Assembly: GCA_963774945.1 (NCBI GenBank)
Contig: CAVZHA010000027.1
Coordinates: 1,612,001-1,676,000 of the forward strand
Direction of reading: 5' to 3'
From: Trebonia sp963774945
Lineage (GTDB): Bacteria > Actinomycetota > Actinomycetes > Streptosporangiales > Streptosporangiaceae
DNA length: 64,000 bases
Shown: piece after piece, positions 55,557 to 64,000 of the stretch
Layout of the letters: every line of letters begins with the position of its first letter
Numbering within the stretch: the first letter of the stretch is position 1
Program-made: the position numbers and the translations under genes
Notes under the pieces: generated by a model
What the model was told of the DNA's origin: nothing
Databases searched by the model: none
What the model saw: only the letters and a program-made list of their open reading frames with translations

Positions 55557-56966
55557 TTACTCCTCGGCGACGGACACCGCGTCGACGATCGGCTCCTGCG
55601 TCGTCGGCGACGCCTCGGCCTGCTCCGTGGCGCTGGTGTAGCTCGACTCCGACGGGTACGCCTCCTCGCCGTGGATGGCGACGTCGCCGATCGCAAGCTC
55701 CTCGTCGGTCAGGCGGAGCTTGATCCTGAGCACGTACTTGATGAACATCCAGATGACGAACGTGACCGCGGCGTCCCAGATGATGATCGTGAGCGCCGCC
55801 AGGAACTGCACAAGCAGCTGGTGCGGGTGGCCGTAGAACGCGCCGGTGCCGCTGATCGAGCTGGCCTTGCCGAGCCCGATGTACTCGATCATGTTCGGGT
55901 CCGCCAGGCAGCCGACAAGCAGACCGCCGAGGAGGCCGGCGATGCCGTGGGTGTAGATCACGCCGAGGGCGTCGTCGACCTTGTTGAACGGCCAGACGTA
56001 CTTCGGCAGCGTGTACCAGGCGACCCAGACCACCGCCGAGCAGACGACGCCGATGATGATCGCGCCGAGGCCGTTCACGTAGCCCGCCGCGGGGGTGATG
56101 CCGACCAGGCCGCAGATCATGCCGTTGAGGGCGCCGAGGAAGGTCGGCTTCTTCTCCGAGGAGAAGAACATGTCCATCAGGATCCAGACCATCATGGCGA
56201 TGGCCGTGCAGAGGTTGGTGTTGACCACGGCCGCAGCGGCGTCCGAGCCGGCGAAGTACGGGTCACCGCCGTTGAAGCCGTTCCAGCCGAGCCACAGGAT
56301 GCCTGCCCCGAGCGCGACGAACATCAGGTTGTTGGGGATGGCCCGCTCGCGGTCCTTCTTCAGACGCGGGCCGATGATGGCGGCCGACACGAAGCCGGAA
56401 ACGCCGGCCGCCAGGTGGATGACGTAACCACCGGAGAAGTCGAGCGCGCCCTTGCCCGCCCAGTAGCCGCCGCCCCAGAGGAGGAACGCGTTGACCGCGT
56501 ACGCGAACGTGATCCAGAGCGGGACGAAGACCATCCAGGCCTTGAAGCTGACCCGGCCGAGGACCGAGCCGATGAACAGGATGGGGGTGATCGCCGCGAA
56601 CACGAACTGGAAGTACTCGACCGACGCGCCCGGGAGCTTGAAGGCGGGCATCAGGCCGTTGAGCAGCGGGATGTTCGCCTGTCCCTCAAGGGAGTTGGCG
56701 CCGAGAATTGTCCGCGGATCGCCCACGAACGTGCTGATGAGCGGTGTGCCGAAGCCCATCTTGTAGGCCCATAGCACCCACACGATAAGGGTCAGGGCGA
56801 AGGTAACGAACACCATGAGGACGGTGTTCATCGCCCACTTCTTCTGCACCAGGCCGCCGTAGAGGACGGCCAGGGCCGGGATGGACATAAGCCCGACCAG
56901 CGTTGCCGCTGTCATCTGCCAGGCGTTATCTCCGCTCCCCAGAAACGAAGCGTATGGAACTAGCAC
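55557..56966 (-). CDS. amt: Ammonium transporter
   Basis: Amt/Mep/Rh-family trimeric ammonium channel of 469 residues with 11 predicted helices. Visible blocks include TAATLVGLMSIPALAVLYGGLVQKKWAMNTV, FGTPLISTFVGD, GGYVIHLAAGVSGFVSAAIIGPR (with the conserved His), WLGWNGFNGGDP and GIAGLLGGLLVGCLADP. The cytoplasmic C-terminus is long and acidic (GEEAYPSESSYTSATEQAEASP). The GTG start follows GGAGGAG. No glnK or glnD lies next to it, unlike many actinomycetes, but GlnR-like half-sites upstream suggest nitrogen control. Confidence 0.92.
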   Translation of the reverse strand: MLVPYASFLGSGDNAWQMTAATLVGLMSIPALAVLYGGLVQKKWAMNTVLMVFVTFALTLIVWVLWAYKMGFGTPLISTFVGDPRTILGANSLEGQANIPLLNGLMPAFKLPGASVEYFQFVFAAITPILFIGSVLGRVSFKAWMVFVPLWITFAYAVNAFLLWGGGYWAGKGALDFSGGYVIHLAAGVSGFVSAAIIGPRLKKDRERAIPNNLMFVALGAGILWLGWNGFNGGDPYFAGSDAAAAVVNTNLCTAIAMMVWILMDMFFSSEKKPTFLGALNGMICGLVGITPAAGYVNGLGAIIIGVVCSAVVWVAWYTLPKYVWPFNKVDDALGVIYTHGIAGLLGGLLVGCLADPNMIEYIGLGKASSISGTGAFYGHPHQLLVQFLAALTIIIWDAAVTFVIWMFIKYVLRIKLRLTDEELAIGDVAIHGEEAYPSESSYTSATEQAEASPTTQEPIVDAVSVAEE

Positions 56967-57092
56967 TTTCTACTCCTCCAGGGGCTGCCTGCTATGAAGG
57001 GCCTCTCGGGTTCCAGGGTCGCCCCCCAGGCTTAGTCCCGCCCCGGCCACTCCGCGTGCTTTTATGCAACGCTTTATGTTTCCCATGGGCGG

Positions 57093-57131
57093 GTTTCGTC
57101 AGCATTTCCCGTTTGTTACGCCGCCGGTAAC
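57093..57131 (-). promoter_or_regulatory. GlnR-like binding sites upstream of amt
   Basis: On the minus strand, reading towards amt: GTTAC-N7-GTAAC, then GTAAC-N6-GAAAT-N6-GAAAC. The last three half-sites have the 11-base spacing of the actinobacterial GlnR box (GTnAC-N6-GnAAC). The cluster ends 126 bases before the amt start codon. GlnR control of amt is established in Streptomyces; here it is inferred from the match. Confidence 0.6.
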
Positions 57132-57700
57132 GTGGCAGGTGGAATGGACCGCGATGTTTCCTGGATGTGTCGCGATGTCCGGGGTTTTATCGCCTTTGCC
57201 ACGCTTGGCGAGGGCTTGACGGCCGCTTGGACGGCGCGGACACACTGCCGTAACTTTGGCGGCATCTGCCCGTCGATCGACTGGCGCGAGGCGGGCGTGC
57301 GCTGCCGCCGCGCGAGGTCCGGGCCAGCGTGTACGGGCGTTTGCGGGACTGTCCTCGCAGTGCGGAGGCGGCTACCGTACCACCGTCCGCAACGCGGGAG
57401 ACGGGCGACGGCGACCGTGGCGATGCGCTTGGGTGACGCCGGCTGGAGGTTGCTTGGGACGCTCCTGCACGACGAAGCCTCTCCGGCGCGGTGGCTACGG
57501 TGGCCGGCGCCTGCCTGCCGGGGGCTGCCTGCCGGGCGGCTGCCCGCCGGGCGGCTGGCGGCTGACCGACGGCCGCCTGGCTGAGCCAGGCCAGGCGAGG
57601 CCAGGCCGTAATGCGTGTTAATGGCGAGGTTTGTGATGCCAATGCATTTCGGCGAAGCGTGATCGTGTGCCGAATGGGTGTCAACAGGACGCCCGAAATC

Positions 57701-57751
57701 GTGAGCGTGTGCGATTCGGGTCGCGGAGTGCCCCAAACTGCCCACGCTCAC
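57701..57751 (+). ncRNA. Conserved-loop hairpin, copy B
   Basis: Stem GTGAGCGTG (57701-57709) pairs with CACGCTCAC (57743-57751), extendable by one C-G pair, around a 33-base loop with TTCGGGTCGCGGAGTGCCCC. Same length as copy A (51031-51081) with compensated stem changes. Nature (RNA or DNA element) not proven. Confidence 0.45.
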
Positions 57752-57922
57752 GCTTCGACGAGGCGGACAAAAGACGCGTGTTGCGCTTGTGGTTGATGGT
57801 GCTTGGGTGGGCGGGTCGGCGGTGGACGGGTCGGCGGGGGGGCGGGTCGGCGGGGTGGAGGGTGCCCGGGCGGGCGAGGTGGGTAGGTAGGCGGGTGGAT
57901 GGTGCTGGTTGGGGGGCCAGCT

Positions 57923-58635
57923 ATGGTCGAAGCGGTACGGACGACGCAATCGACTTTCGGTATCTGGGTGATTGTCGCCGTGGCGATGATCAGCCTGGCG
58001 GTTTGGCTTGTCGGGGTCTACGTGGCCGATAGCTATCAGACCCGGTTGAGCCGTCAGCGGCGGCGCGTGGGGGTGCCGGGCCGGCACTCACCGGGGCCGA
58101 CGCGGCTGCGCCGGCCGAGGCGTCGGCGGCAGCGTCAATACCGGGCCAGCGCCGTGAGGCTGGGGAGGCGGAACCGGAGCCCGCCTCGGCCTCGACTTCG
58201 ACGTCTGCTTCTGCTTCTGCTTCTGCTTCTGCTTCGGAAACCGGAGCGGCGCGGGGCAAGCACGCCCGGCCGGGCGACTACTACGCTGCGGCCGACTACT
58301 ACGAGGCGGCTGATTACAAGGCGGCGGAGAAGCCGCCGGCCGGAAACCCGGAGACGAGCCCCCGTGGAGTCGGCGAGCCCGCGACGGGTAGCCAGGCGGA
58401 CGCTCCGACCCGGCCGGACCTGCCCGCCCAGGCGGCGCCGACCGGCCGGCACGCGATGCCCGCCCAGCGCACCGGCGACCCCGACCCGCAGGCGATGCCT
58501 ACCCAGCGCAGCGACGACTCCGACCGGGCCGCTATGCCTACCCAGCGCACCGGCGACTCCGACCGGGCCGAGCGAACCTATGCGGGACCTGAGGCCAATC
58601 GCGAGGACGACGAAGACGACCAGGACCAGCGGTAA
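57923..58635 (+). CDS. Single-pass membrane protein with disordered repeat tail, one frame break
   Basis: Protein of about 237 residues. An N-terminal helix (TTQSTFGIWVIVAVAMISLAVWLVGVYVADSY) is followed, after a frame change around 58050-58085, by an Ala/Glu/Pro-rich tail with a (Ser-Ala)n run from 6-bp repeats (TCTGCT near 58205). Next come a Tyr-rich patch (GDYYAAADYYEAADYKAAEK) and three copies of a unit like AMPTQRTGDSDRA. The end is DDEDDQDQR and TAA. The second frame was found by translating past the break. No homologue recognised. Confidence 0.62.
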
Positions 58636-58685
58636 CTAGGCCTGATGGCTCCAGGCCGGGGTGGCGCGGGAGGGCGGGCGCCGGG

Positions 58686-59990
58686 CTACGGGTTGGGGAG
58701 GTCGACCAGGGCTGATAGGGCGGACAGGTGGGCGCCGGGGGTGCCGAAGGTGACCGAGGCTGCCTTGGCGCGTTTGAGATAGAGGTGGGCGGGGTGCTCC
58801 CAGGTGAAGCCGATGCCGCCGTGCAACTGGACCATCTCCTCGGCCGCCAGCACCGCCGCCTCGCAGCAGGCCGACTTGGCCAGCGCGACCGCGACCGGGG
58901 CGTCCGGGTCGTCGGCCGCCAGGCAGGCGGCGGCGTACCTGGAGGCCGCCCGGGCGAGCGTGATCGTGGTCCAGAGGTCGGCCAGCCGATGCTTGAGAGC
59001 CTGGAAGGAGCCGATCTGACGGGCGAACTGGCGGCGTTCCTTGACGTAGGCGACGGTCTGGTCGAGGCAGCGCTGGGCGAGCCCGAGCTGCTCGGCCGCG
59101 AGCATCGCCGCCCCGGCCGCCAGGCCCGCGTCGACCGCTGTCCGGGCGGCCTCGCCGATCACGATCAGCCTGGCCTCGGCGTCGTCGAATGAGATGTCGC
59201 ACAGCTGCCTGGTCATGTCGAGCGAGATGACCGGGGTGCGGTGCACGCCGGCCGCGCTCGCGTCGACCAGGAAGAGCCCGTTGGGCACGCCCTCGGCCGG
59301 GACCAGCAGCATCCCGGCCGGCAGCGCGTCGATGACCGCCTTGACCATGCCCCGCAGCTTCACCGTTCCGTCCCGCCCGGAGCCGTCCGAGGCGCGCCCG
59401 CTGACCCGGACCGCGGCCGGGAACTGGCCGCGCGGGGCGGCGGTGGCGGTCACCGCGAGGGCGGCCGTGAGCGAGCCGTCGGCCAGCTGGCGCAGCAGCC
59501 CGGCGGCGGGCGACACCGGCGTCGTGCGGGTGGCTCCGCCCGAGCTTGCCTGCGCCTGGGCGCGGAGCGCGGCCGCGCGGGCGGCGGCGGCCGGGCCGGA
59601 GAGCCCCTCGCCCGAGGTCCACGGGGCGGCGGGTTCCCGGTCGGCCGAGTTGGCGTCGGCCGCCGCGGCGCTACGCGCCGCCGACAGCAGCACCGCCGTC
59701 GCGACGACGGCGCTGCCGAGGTACGGAATCGGGGCGACGGCCGCCCCGAACTGCTCGGCGGCGGCGGCCAGCTCGCGATAGGACGCGCCCGCGCCGCCCA
59801 GCGGCTCGGGGATCAGCAGGCCGGCGATGCCGATCTCGGCCGCGACCGTGCGCCAGAGCTTGGCGTCGTAGGTCTCCGGCTGCTCGGTCCGTGCGAGCAC
59901 GTCGGCCGGGGCCGCCGCGGCGGCCAGCAGGTCGGCCAGGGTGGCCGCGAGGTCGCGTTCGGTCTCGGAATAGAGCAGATCAAGCGCCAT
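58686..59990 (-). CDS. Acyl-CoA dehydrogenase (FadE-like), partner 1
   Basis: Flavoprotein of the acyl-CoA dehydrogenase family, 434 residues. The N-terminal helical domain starts ALDLLYSETERDLAATLADLL; IPEPLGGAGASYRELAAAAEQFG is typical, and the C-terminal domain has RQFARQIGSFQALKHRLADLWTTITLARAA and MVQLHGGIGFTWEHPAHLYLKRA. The middle domain is shortened and Ala-rich compared with usual FAD-binding sequences. The pair with the next upstream dehydrogenase gene is the layout of heteromeric dehydrogenases used for steroid or branched side chains in actinobacteria. Substrate not determined. Confidence 0.84.
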   Translation of the reverse strand: MALDLLYSETERDLAATLADLLAAAAAPADVLARTEQPETYDAKLWRTVAAEIGIAGLLIPEPLGGAGASYRELAAAAEQFGAAVAPIPYLGSAVVATAVLLSAARSAAAADANSADREPAAPWTSGEGLSGPAAAARAAALRAQAQASSGGATRTTPVSPAAGLLRQLADGSLTAALAVTATAAPRGQFPAAVRVSGRASDGSGRDGTVKLRGMVKAVIDALPAGMLLVPAEGVPNGLFLVDASAAGVHRTPVISLDMTRQLCDISFDDAEARLIVIGEAARTAVDAGLAAGAAMLAAEQLGLAQRCLDQTVAYVKERRQFARQIGSFQALKHRLADLWTTITLARAASRYAAACLAADDPDAPVAVALAKSACCEAAVLAAEEMVQLHGGIGFTWEHPAHLYLKRAKAASVTFGTPGAHLSALSALVDLPNP

Positions 59991-60044
59991 GACGCGCACC
60001 TGCCCGGGGGGTCTGGGTGGCTGGTGAGGTGGGAGTGGGGGGCG

Positions 60045-61240
60045 TCATCGCGGTAGGTCCTTCCAGGGGACGCCGGTGTCGGTGCGCGGCTCGGGGGGCA
60101 GGCCGAGGACCCGCTCGGCGATGATGTTGCGGAGGATCTCCGAGGTGCCGCCCTCGATCGAGTTGCCCTTCGATCGCAGGTAGCGGTAAGCGGGGCCGCG
60201 GGCGTAGTCGCTCGAGCCCGAGCGGCGCATCGTCCAGTCGTCGTAGGTCAGGCCGTCGGCCCCGCGAGCTCGATCTCGAAGCCCGAAATCTCCTGATTGA
60301 GCAGGGCGAAGGTGAGCTTGACGGCCGAGCCGTCGGGGCCCGGCTGGCCGGACGCCAGCTGCTGGCGGAGCCGCTCGCCCGCCAGCCGGGCGACCTCGGC
60401 CCGCGCCCACAGCCGGAGCAGCCGCTGGTGCAGCTCGGGGGTGCGCGCTTCCGGGTGGTCGCGCCAGGCCTGCGCGGCGGTGCCGATCATGCCGGCCTCG
60501 CGCGGCGCGGCGCCGGCGGCGCCGATCGCGACCCGCTCGTTCATCAGCGTCGCGTTGGCGACCCGCCAGCCCGCCCCGACCTCGCCGAGCCGGTCGGCGT
60601 CGGGCACGCGGGCTTCGGTGATGAACACCTCGTTGAACTCGGCCTCGCCGGTGAGCTGGCGGAGCGGGCGAACCTCGACCCCGGGCGCGTGCATGTCGAG
60701 GACGAAGTAGGTCAGCCCGGCGTGCTTGGCGGCGTCGGGGTCGGTCCTGGCCAGCAGCAGCGCCCAGCGGGCGTGGTGCGCGAGCGAGGTCCACACCTTC
60801 TGCCCGCTGACCACCCAGTCGTCGCCGTCGCGGACGGCGCGGGTGGACAGGTTGGCCAGGTCGCTGCCGGCGCCGGGCTCGCTGAAGAGCTGGCACCAGA
60901 TGTCCTCGGCCAGCCACAGCGGCTTGAGCCAGCGGTCCAGCTGCTCGTCGGTGCCGAACGCGATGAGCGTGGGCGCGGCCATGCCCAGCCCGATGACGTT
61001 ACGGCCGGGGGCGGGGGCTGGCGCGCCTGCCTGCGCGAACTGATTCTCGGCAACCTGCTGAAGCGACCGGGGGAGGCCGAGGCCGCCGTGCCCTACCGGG
61101 TAGTGCACGGCGGCCAGGCCGGCGTCGAACCGGTCGCTGAGAAACTGATCGCGCGGCGTGCTCGCGGGATCGTGGTCGGCGCAGAACGTGCGTATCCTCG
61201 CGCGCAGGTCCGCCTCGTCCGCCTGTCGGTCAGTTGACAT
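60045..61240 (-). CDS. Acyl-CoA dehydrogenase (FadE-like), partner 2, one frame break
   Basis: Acyl-CoA dehydrogenase of about 398 residues. It has the FAD/substrate block WCQLFSEPGAGSDLANLSTRAVRDGDDWVVSGQKVWTSLAHHARWALLLARTD and the C-terminal helix with RLWARAEVARLAGERL. One base appears to be missing near 60265 (GAGCTCGCGGGGCC), after which the other frame gives ADGLTYDDWTMRRSGSSDYARGPAYRYLRSKGNSIEGGTSEILRNIIAERVLGLP, the characteristic end of this subfamily. It is followed 54 bases on by a second dehydrogenase gene. A TTG four codons upstream of the ATG is an alternative start. Confidence 0.86.
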
Positions 61241-61279
61241 GCTGTCGCTCAACGCCGTGCCGCCTGTTCTCGCTTGGGC

Positions 61280-62032
61280 TTAGGAGACCGGGCCGCCGGC
61301 CACGTACAGGACCTGGCCGGAGACGAAGCCGGCGGCGTCGCTCACGAAGAACGAGACCGCCTGGGCGATGTCCTCGGGCTTGCCGACCCGCTGGACCGGG
61401 ATGCCCTTGGCCGCGCCGGCCTGGAAGTCCTCGAACGAGACGCCGAGCCGGGCGGCGGTCGCGGCGGTCATGTCGGTCACGATGAACCCGGGCGCGATCG
61501 CGTTGGCGGTCACGCCATACTTGCCGAGCTCGATCGCGAGGGTCTTGGTGAAGCCCTGCATGCCCGCCTTGGCGGCGGAGTAGTTGACCTGGCCGCGGTT
61601 GCCGACGGCGGAGGTCGAGCTCAGGTTGACGATCCGGCCCCACTTGGCGGCGACCATGTACTTCTGGGTGGCGCGGGTCATCAGGAACGCACCCCGCAGG
61701 TGCACGTTCATGACCGTGTCCCAGTCGTTCTCAGACATCTTGAAGATCAGGTTGTCCCTGGTCACGCCCGCGTTGTTGATCAGCACGGTCGGCTCGCCGA
61801 GCTCGGCCACGACCTTGTCGACCGCCGCCGCGACCTGCTCGGCGTCGCTGACGTCGGCGCCGACCGCGATCGCCTTGCCACCCGCCTTCTCGATCTCGGC
61901 GACGGTCTCGGCGCCGTCGGCCTCGTTAAGGTCGAGCACCGCGACGGCCAGCCCGTCGGCGGCGAGGCGCTTGGCGGTGCCGGCCCCGATGCCCCGGGCA
62001 GCCCCGGTTACGATCGCGATTCGCTGTGGCAT
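61280..62032 (-). CDS. FabG-like short-chain dehydrogenase/reductase
   Basis: SDR of 250 residues like 3-oxoacyl-ACP/acetoacetyl-CoA reductases. Cofactor motif TGAARGIG is at 9-16, NNAGVTRDN at 86-94, Ser139, Tyr151 and Lys155 in LSSTSAVGNRGQVNYSAAKAG, then TKTLAIELGKYGVTANAIAPGFIVTDMTA. The ATG at 62032 places the Rossmann strand at the N-terminus; the frame is open upstream without family sequence. It is followed on the same strand by the two acyl-CoA dehydrogenases, so a beta-oxidation-type operon is likely, and it would act on the 3-hydroxy/3-keto step. Confidence 0.9.
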   Translation of the reverse strand: MPQRIAIVTGAARGIGAGTAKRLAADGLAVAVLDLNEADGAETVAEIEKAGGKAIAVGADVSDAEQVAAAVDKVVAELGEPTVLINNAGVTRDNLIFKMSENDWDTVMNVHLRGAFLMTRATQKYMVAAKWGRIVNLSSTSAVGNRGQVNYSAAKAGMQGFTKTLAIELGKYGVTANAIAPGFIVTDMTAATAARLGVSFEDFQAGAAKGIPVQRVGKPEDIAQAVSFFVSDAAGFVSGQVLYVAGGPVS

Positions 62033-62231
62033 ATCGTTGCATTTCCTTTCCCAGATGCCCGACGCCGCTGTCGGCGAACGTCGGTGTTCCTGCGTCATTA
62101 TTCCGGACGACGAGCGACGCGCCACCCCCGGTCGGGGGCGAGTTTGCCCACACGTCCGGTTGCGTGGCGGTCCCGGGAGGCACCGGCGGGTACGTTGTCA
62201 GTGTTCCGTCCGGATGAGGGTAGGTAGCCCA

Positions 62232-63058
62232 GTGCCATCGATTGCTGTTGCTTTTGCCCGCCGCTCGCGCGCGGGGCTGGCGGTGCTGGCGGTGGTGGCC
62301 GGCACGGTCGCGGTCACCGGGTGCGCGACCAAGGGCACCCCGTACGCCACCCCTTCCTCCTCGCAGTCGGCGTCGGCGACGTCGGCCGCGACCGCGCCCA
62401 CGTCGTCGGCCGGGGCGCTGCCGACCGCGTCGATGACGCCGCTGGCCGCCGCTAGCCGGCCAGCTGACCGGCACGCAGCTGGAGTCGGTGCTGCTGCCGG
62501 CCTCGGACTTCCCGGCCGGGTTCAGCGCCTCCTCGTCCGGGCCGGTCAGCTCGGGCGGGACGCTGACCTCGGCGGCGGCCCAGTATCCGCTGGCCACGGT
62601 CAGCTGCTCGGACTTCGTGCAGCATCTGGGGTCGACCGGGTTCGGCGAGACGGCGATGGCGGCCGACAGCATCGTCGGCACGGATCAGGCTTATGACCAG
62701 GTGATCTATCAGTTCGGCGCGGCTTCGTCGGCGTCGGCGTTCGTGGCCGGGATCCGGTCGCTGGCCGGGCGGTGCGCGTCGTTCACCGCGCCCGCCGGCA
62801 CCGGGACGACGGGTACGTTCTCGCTGAAGGCGACGCCGGGGCCTTCGGTGGCCGGGCTGTCCAGCGTCGAGCTGGTGCAGTCGGGGAAGGTATCGGGGTC
62901 GGCGCGTGACCCTCGACACGCTGCTGGTCGCGAGCGGGGTGGACGTGTTCGCGGCGGCCGGGGTCGGCCTGGGGACCGGCGCGCCCGCGGTGCCGGCCAA
63001 GGAGACGATCATCTACAACCTGATGAAGCGGCAGGCGGCCGCGGCGGTGCTTGGCTAG
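62232..63058 (+). CDS. Lipoprotein, hypothetical, two frame breaks
   Basis: Predicted lipoprotein of about 274 residues. The GTG start gives PSIAVAFARRSRAGLAVLAVVAGTVAVTGC with lipobox VTGC, then a Ser/Thr/Ala tether. The body reads GTQLESVLLPASDFPAGFSASSSGPVSSG, LATVSCSDFVQHLGSTGFGETAMAADSIVG, AYDQVIYQFGAASSASAFVAGIRSLAGRCASFTA, and ends VFAAAGVGLGTGAPAVPAKETIIYNLMKRQ. Surplus bases near 62455 and 62905 split it. It resembles actinobacterial sensor-domain lipoproteins of the PknH-like type (two paired Cys), which is a tentative match. Confidence 0.65.
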
Positions 63059-63062
63059 ATCG

Positions 63063-64000
63063 TTACGTTTCCTGGCGGAGGCGCTCGGCCAGCAGCTCGG
63101 CCAGGTGGATGCCGTGGACGTCGGCCAGCTGGTCGAGCTGGGTGCGGCAGGAGAAGCCGTCGGCCAAGATCGCGGGGGCGGTGCTGGATTCTGCTTGGCT
63201 TACGGCCTCGCGGACGGCGGGGAGCAGGGCGGTCTCGGCGACGGCGACGGACACGTCGTAGTGGCCGCGCTCGACGCCGAAGTTGCCCGCCAGGCCGCAG
63301 CAGCCGCCGACCGCGGTGATCGTTCGCCCCCGCGGTTGCGAGCAGCTTCCTGTCGGCGTCCCAGCCGAGGACCGCGTGCTGGTGGCAGTGCGGCTGGGCG
63401 ACCCCGGTGACGTCGGACAGGTCGGGCGGGGTCCAGCCGTCGGTGCGCGGTGAGCAGCTCGGCCAGGGTCTTCACGGCGCCCGCCAAGCGCCTCCGCGCG
63501 GGGGTCGTCCGGCAGCAGTTCGGCCGCGTCGGCGCGGAGCGCGGCGGTGCACGACGGCTCGAGCCCGACGACCGGGATGCCGGCGTCGAGGGCCGGGCCT
63601 AGCTCGTCGAGCGTCCGCTTGAGCTGCCGCCTGGCCCCGTCCAGCTGGCCGGTCGAGATCCAGGTGAGACCGCAGCAGACGTTGCGCTCGGTGACGCGGA
63701 CCTGGTAGCCGGCCGCCTCGAGGACCGCGACCGCGGCCTGGCCGACCTGCGGCGCGAACGCGTTGGTGAACGTGTCCACCCACAGCAGCACGGGCGTGCT
63801 TTCGCTGCCGTCGGTGGTCGCGGGCCTGCTCGCGGGGCGCGTGCTTTCCTGGCGCTCGGCGAACCAGCGGCGGAAGCTCTGGGTCGCGAACACGGGCAGG
63901 TCCCGGCGCTCGTCGATGCCGCCGAGGCGCTTGGCCAGGGCGGCCGCAGGCGCGAACCGCAGGGCGGCGTTGGCCAGGCTCGCCGTCCACCGCGCGCGCG
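63063..64000 (-). CDS. FAD-linked oxidase / (Fe-S)-binding protein, C-terminal part, frame broken
   Basis: The C-terminal (Fe-S) part of a D-lactate or glycolate oxidase-like protein; the gene start lies beyond the window. Cysteine-rich CCG domains are visible: ERNVCCGLTWISTGQLDGA, GLEPSCTAALRADAAELL, QPHCHQHAVLGWDADRK, VGGCCGLAGNFGVERGHYDVSVAVAE and GFSCRTQLDQLADVHGIHLAELLAE. Indels near 63485, 63440 and 63330 move the frame out and back. The upstream portion is expected to carry a FAD-binding domain. It converges on the lipoprotein gene with four bases between. Confidence 0.82.
   Translation of the reverse strand, partial: RARWTASLANAALRFAPAAALAKRLGGIDERRDLPVFATQSFRRWFAERQESTRPASRPATTDGSESTPVLLWVDTFTNAFAPQVGQAAVAVLEAAGYQVRVTERNVCCGLTWISTGQLDGARRQLKRTLDELGPALDAGIPVVGLEPSCTAALRADAAELLPDDPRAEALGGRREDPGRAAHRAPTAGPRPTCPTSPGSPSRTATSTRSSAGTPTGSCSQPRGRTITAVGGCCGLAGNFGVERGHYDVSVAVAETALLPAVREAVSQAESSTAPAILADGFSCRTQLDQLADVHGIHLAELLAERLRQET

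Larger units (their letters stand above)
56967..57922. other. Long intergenic region between divergent amt and a membrane-protein gene
   Basis: 956 bp. It holds the amt leader, the GlnR-like sites (57093-57131), a run of GCTGCCNGCCGGGCG-type repeats (about 57510-57600), hairpin element B (57701-57751) and a G-rich GGTAGGTAGGCGGG stretch. Open frames on both strands here have no family features, and I do not call them genes. Confidence 0.6.

Noticed and set aside
57116..58087. Long minus-strand open frame upstream of amt and its plus-strand counterparts (57132-57584)
   Set aside because: No family motif, and composition typical of non-coding GC-rich sequence; it overlaps the GlnR-like sites and the hairpin element.

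Overview
This window is high-GC DNA with actinomycete gene content: DUF3710, DUF3093, DUF4193 and DUF4235 proteins, a GuaB1-type IMPDH/GMP-reductase-like enzyme, paired TrkA/Ceo subunits, a DUF222-HNH protein and many TetR, LysR, GntR and Lrp regulators. GTG starts and ATGA stop/start overlaps are common. I would place it in the Actinomycetota, probably a Streptosporangiales or Streptomycetales-like soil lineage, but cannot name the species. I saw no rRNA, tRNA, CRISPR array or complete insertion sequence.

Layout. 1-10.8 kb is a catabolic and import island. It holds a LysR gene followed by a fumarylacetoacetate-hydrolase-like enzyme, a VOC (extradiol-type) dioxygenase, a binding lipoprotein and a sugar-type ABC transporter whose ATPase and permease are in one open frame. 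Next come a divergent LysR paralogue, a Baeyer-Villiger-type flavin monooxygenase, a cupin, an SDR and a YunG-like protein. 10.8-13.4 kb is an ABC-2 exporter divergent from its likely TetR repressor. 13.4-24.5 kb holds a DUF222/HNH protein, a second FAH/SDR pair, a Tat-secreted protein, a methyltransferase, a phospholipase C/acid phosphatase-like enzyme and an acidic hypothetical protein. 24.5-28.3 kb holds aconitase and a DUF1932 dehydrogenase. 28.3-33.5 kb is a long Gly/Pro/Gln-rich protein and an LLM flavin oxidoreductase, both in broken frames. 33.5-36.9 kb holds a mini-GntR regulator with a perfect palindromic operator, an ECF sigma factor with a downstream membrane partner, and a TRAM-domain RNA methyltransferase. 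37-47.1 kb is a conserved actinobacterial block: ceoB, ceoC, DUF3710, dut, AI-2E permease, DUF3093, DUF4235, DUF4193, suhB and hemH. A decayed M20 amidohydrolase and two membrane or secreted proteins sit inside it. 47.3-57 kb holds an MFS permease, a lytic transglycosylase, a TetR, an Lrp/EamA pair, guaB1, an alpha/beta hydrolase and amt with GlnR-like sites. 57.9-64 kb holds an acyl-CoA dehydrogenase pair plus a FabG-like SDR, a lipoprotein and a partial FAD/Fe-S oxidase.

Many otherwise conserved genes (acnA, hemH, DUF4193, the TRAM methyltransferase and others) carry single-base frame breaks. Because housekeeping genes are hit as often as accessory ones, these look mostly like base-calling errors rather than decay. 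I annotate those loci as single genes and state where the frame changes.

The most interesting non-coding signals are these. (1) A short dispersed element with core TCGAACGGWCCGT occurs six times, once in the linker that joins the ABC ATPase to its permease. (2) Two 51-bp hairpins 6.7 kb apart share a conserved loop and have covarying stems. (3) A 32-bp-period array reverses orientation in its middle. (4) A 9-bp x 13 tandem repeat supplies the stop codon of the Lrp gene. (5) A 20-bp direct repeat flanks a long hairpin upstream of aconitase, with a third, 18-bp copy 22 kb away.
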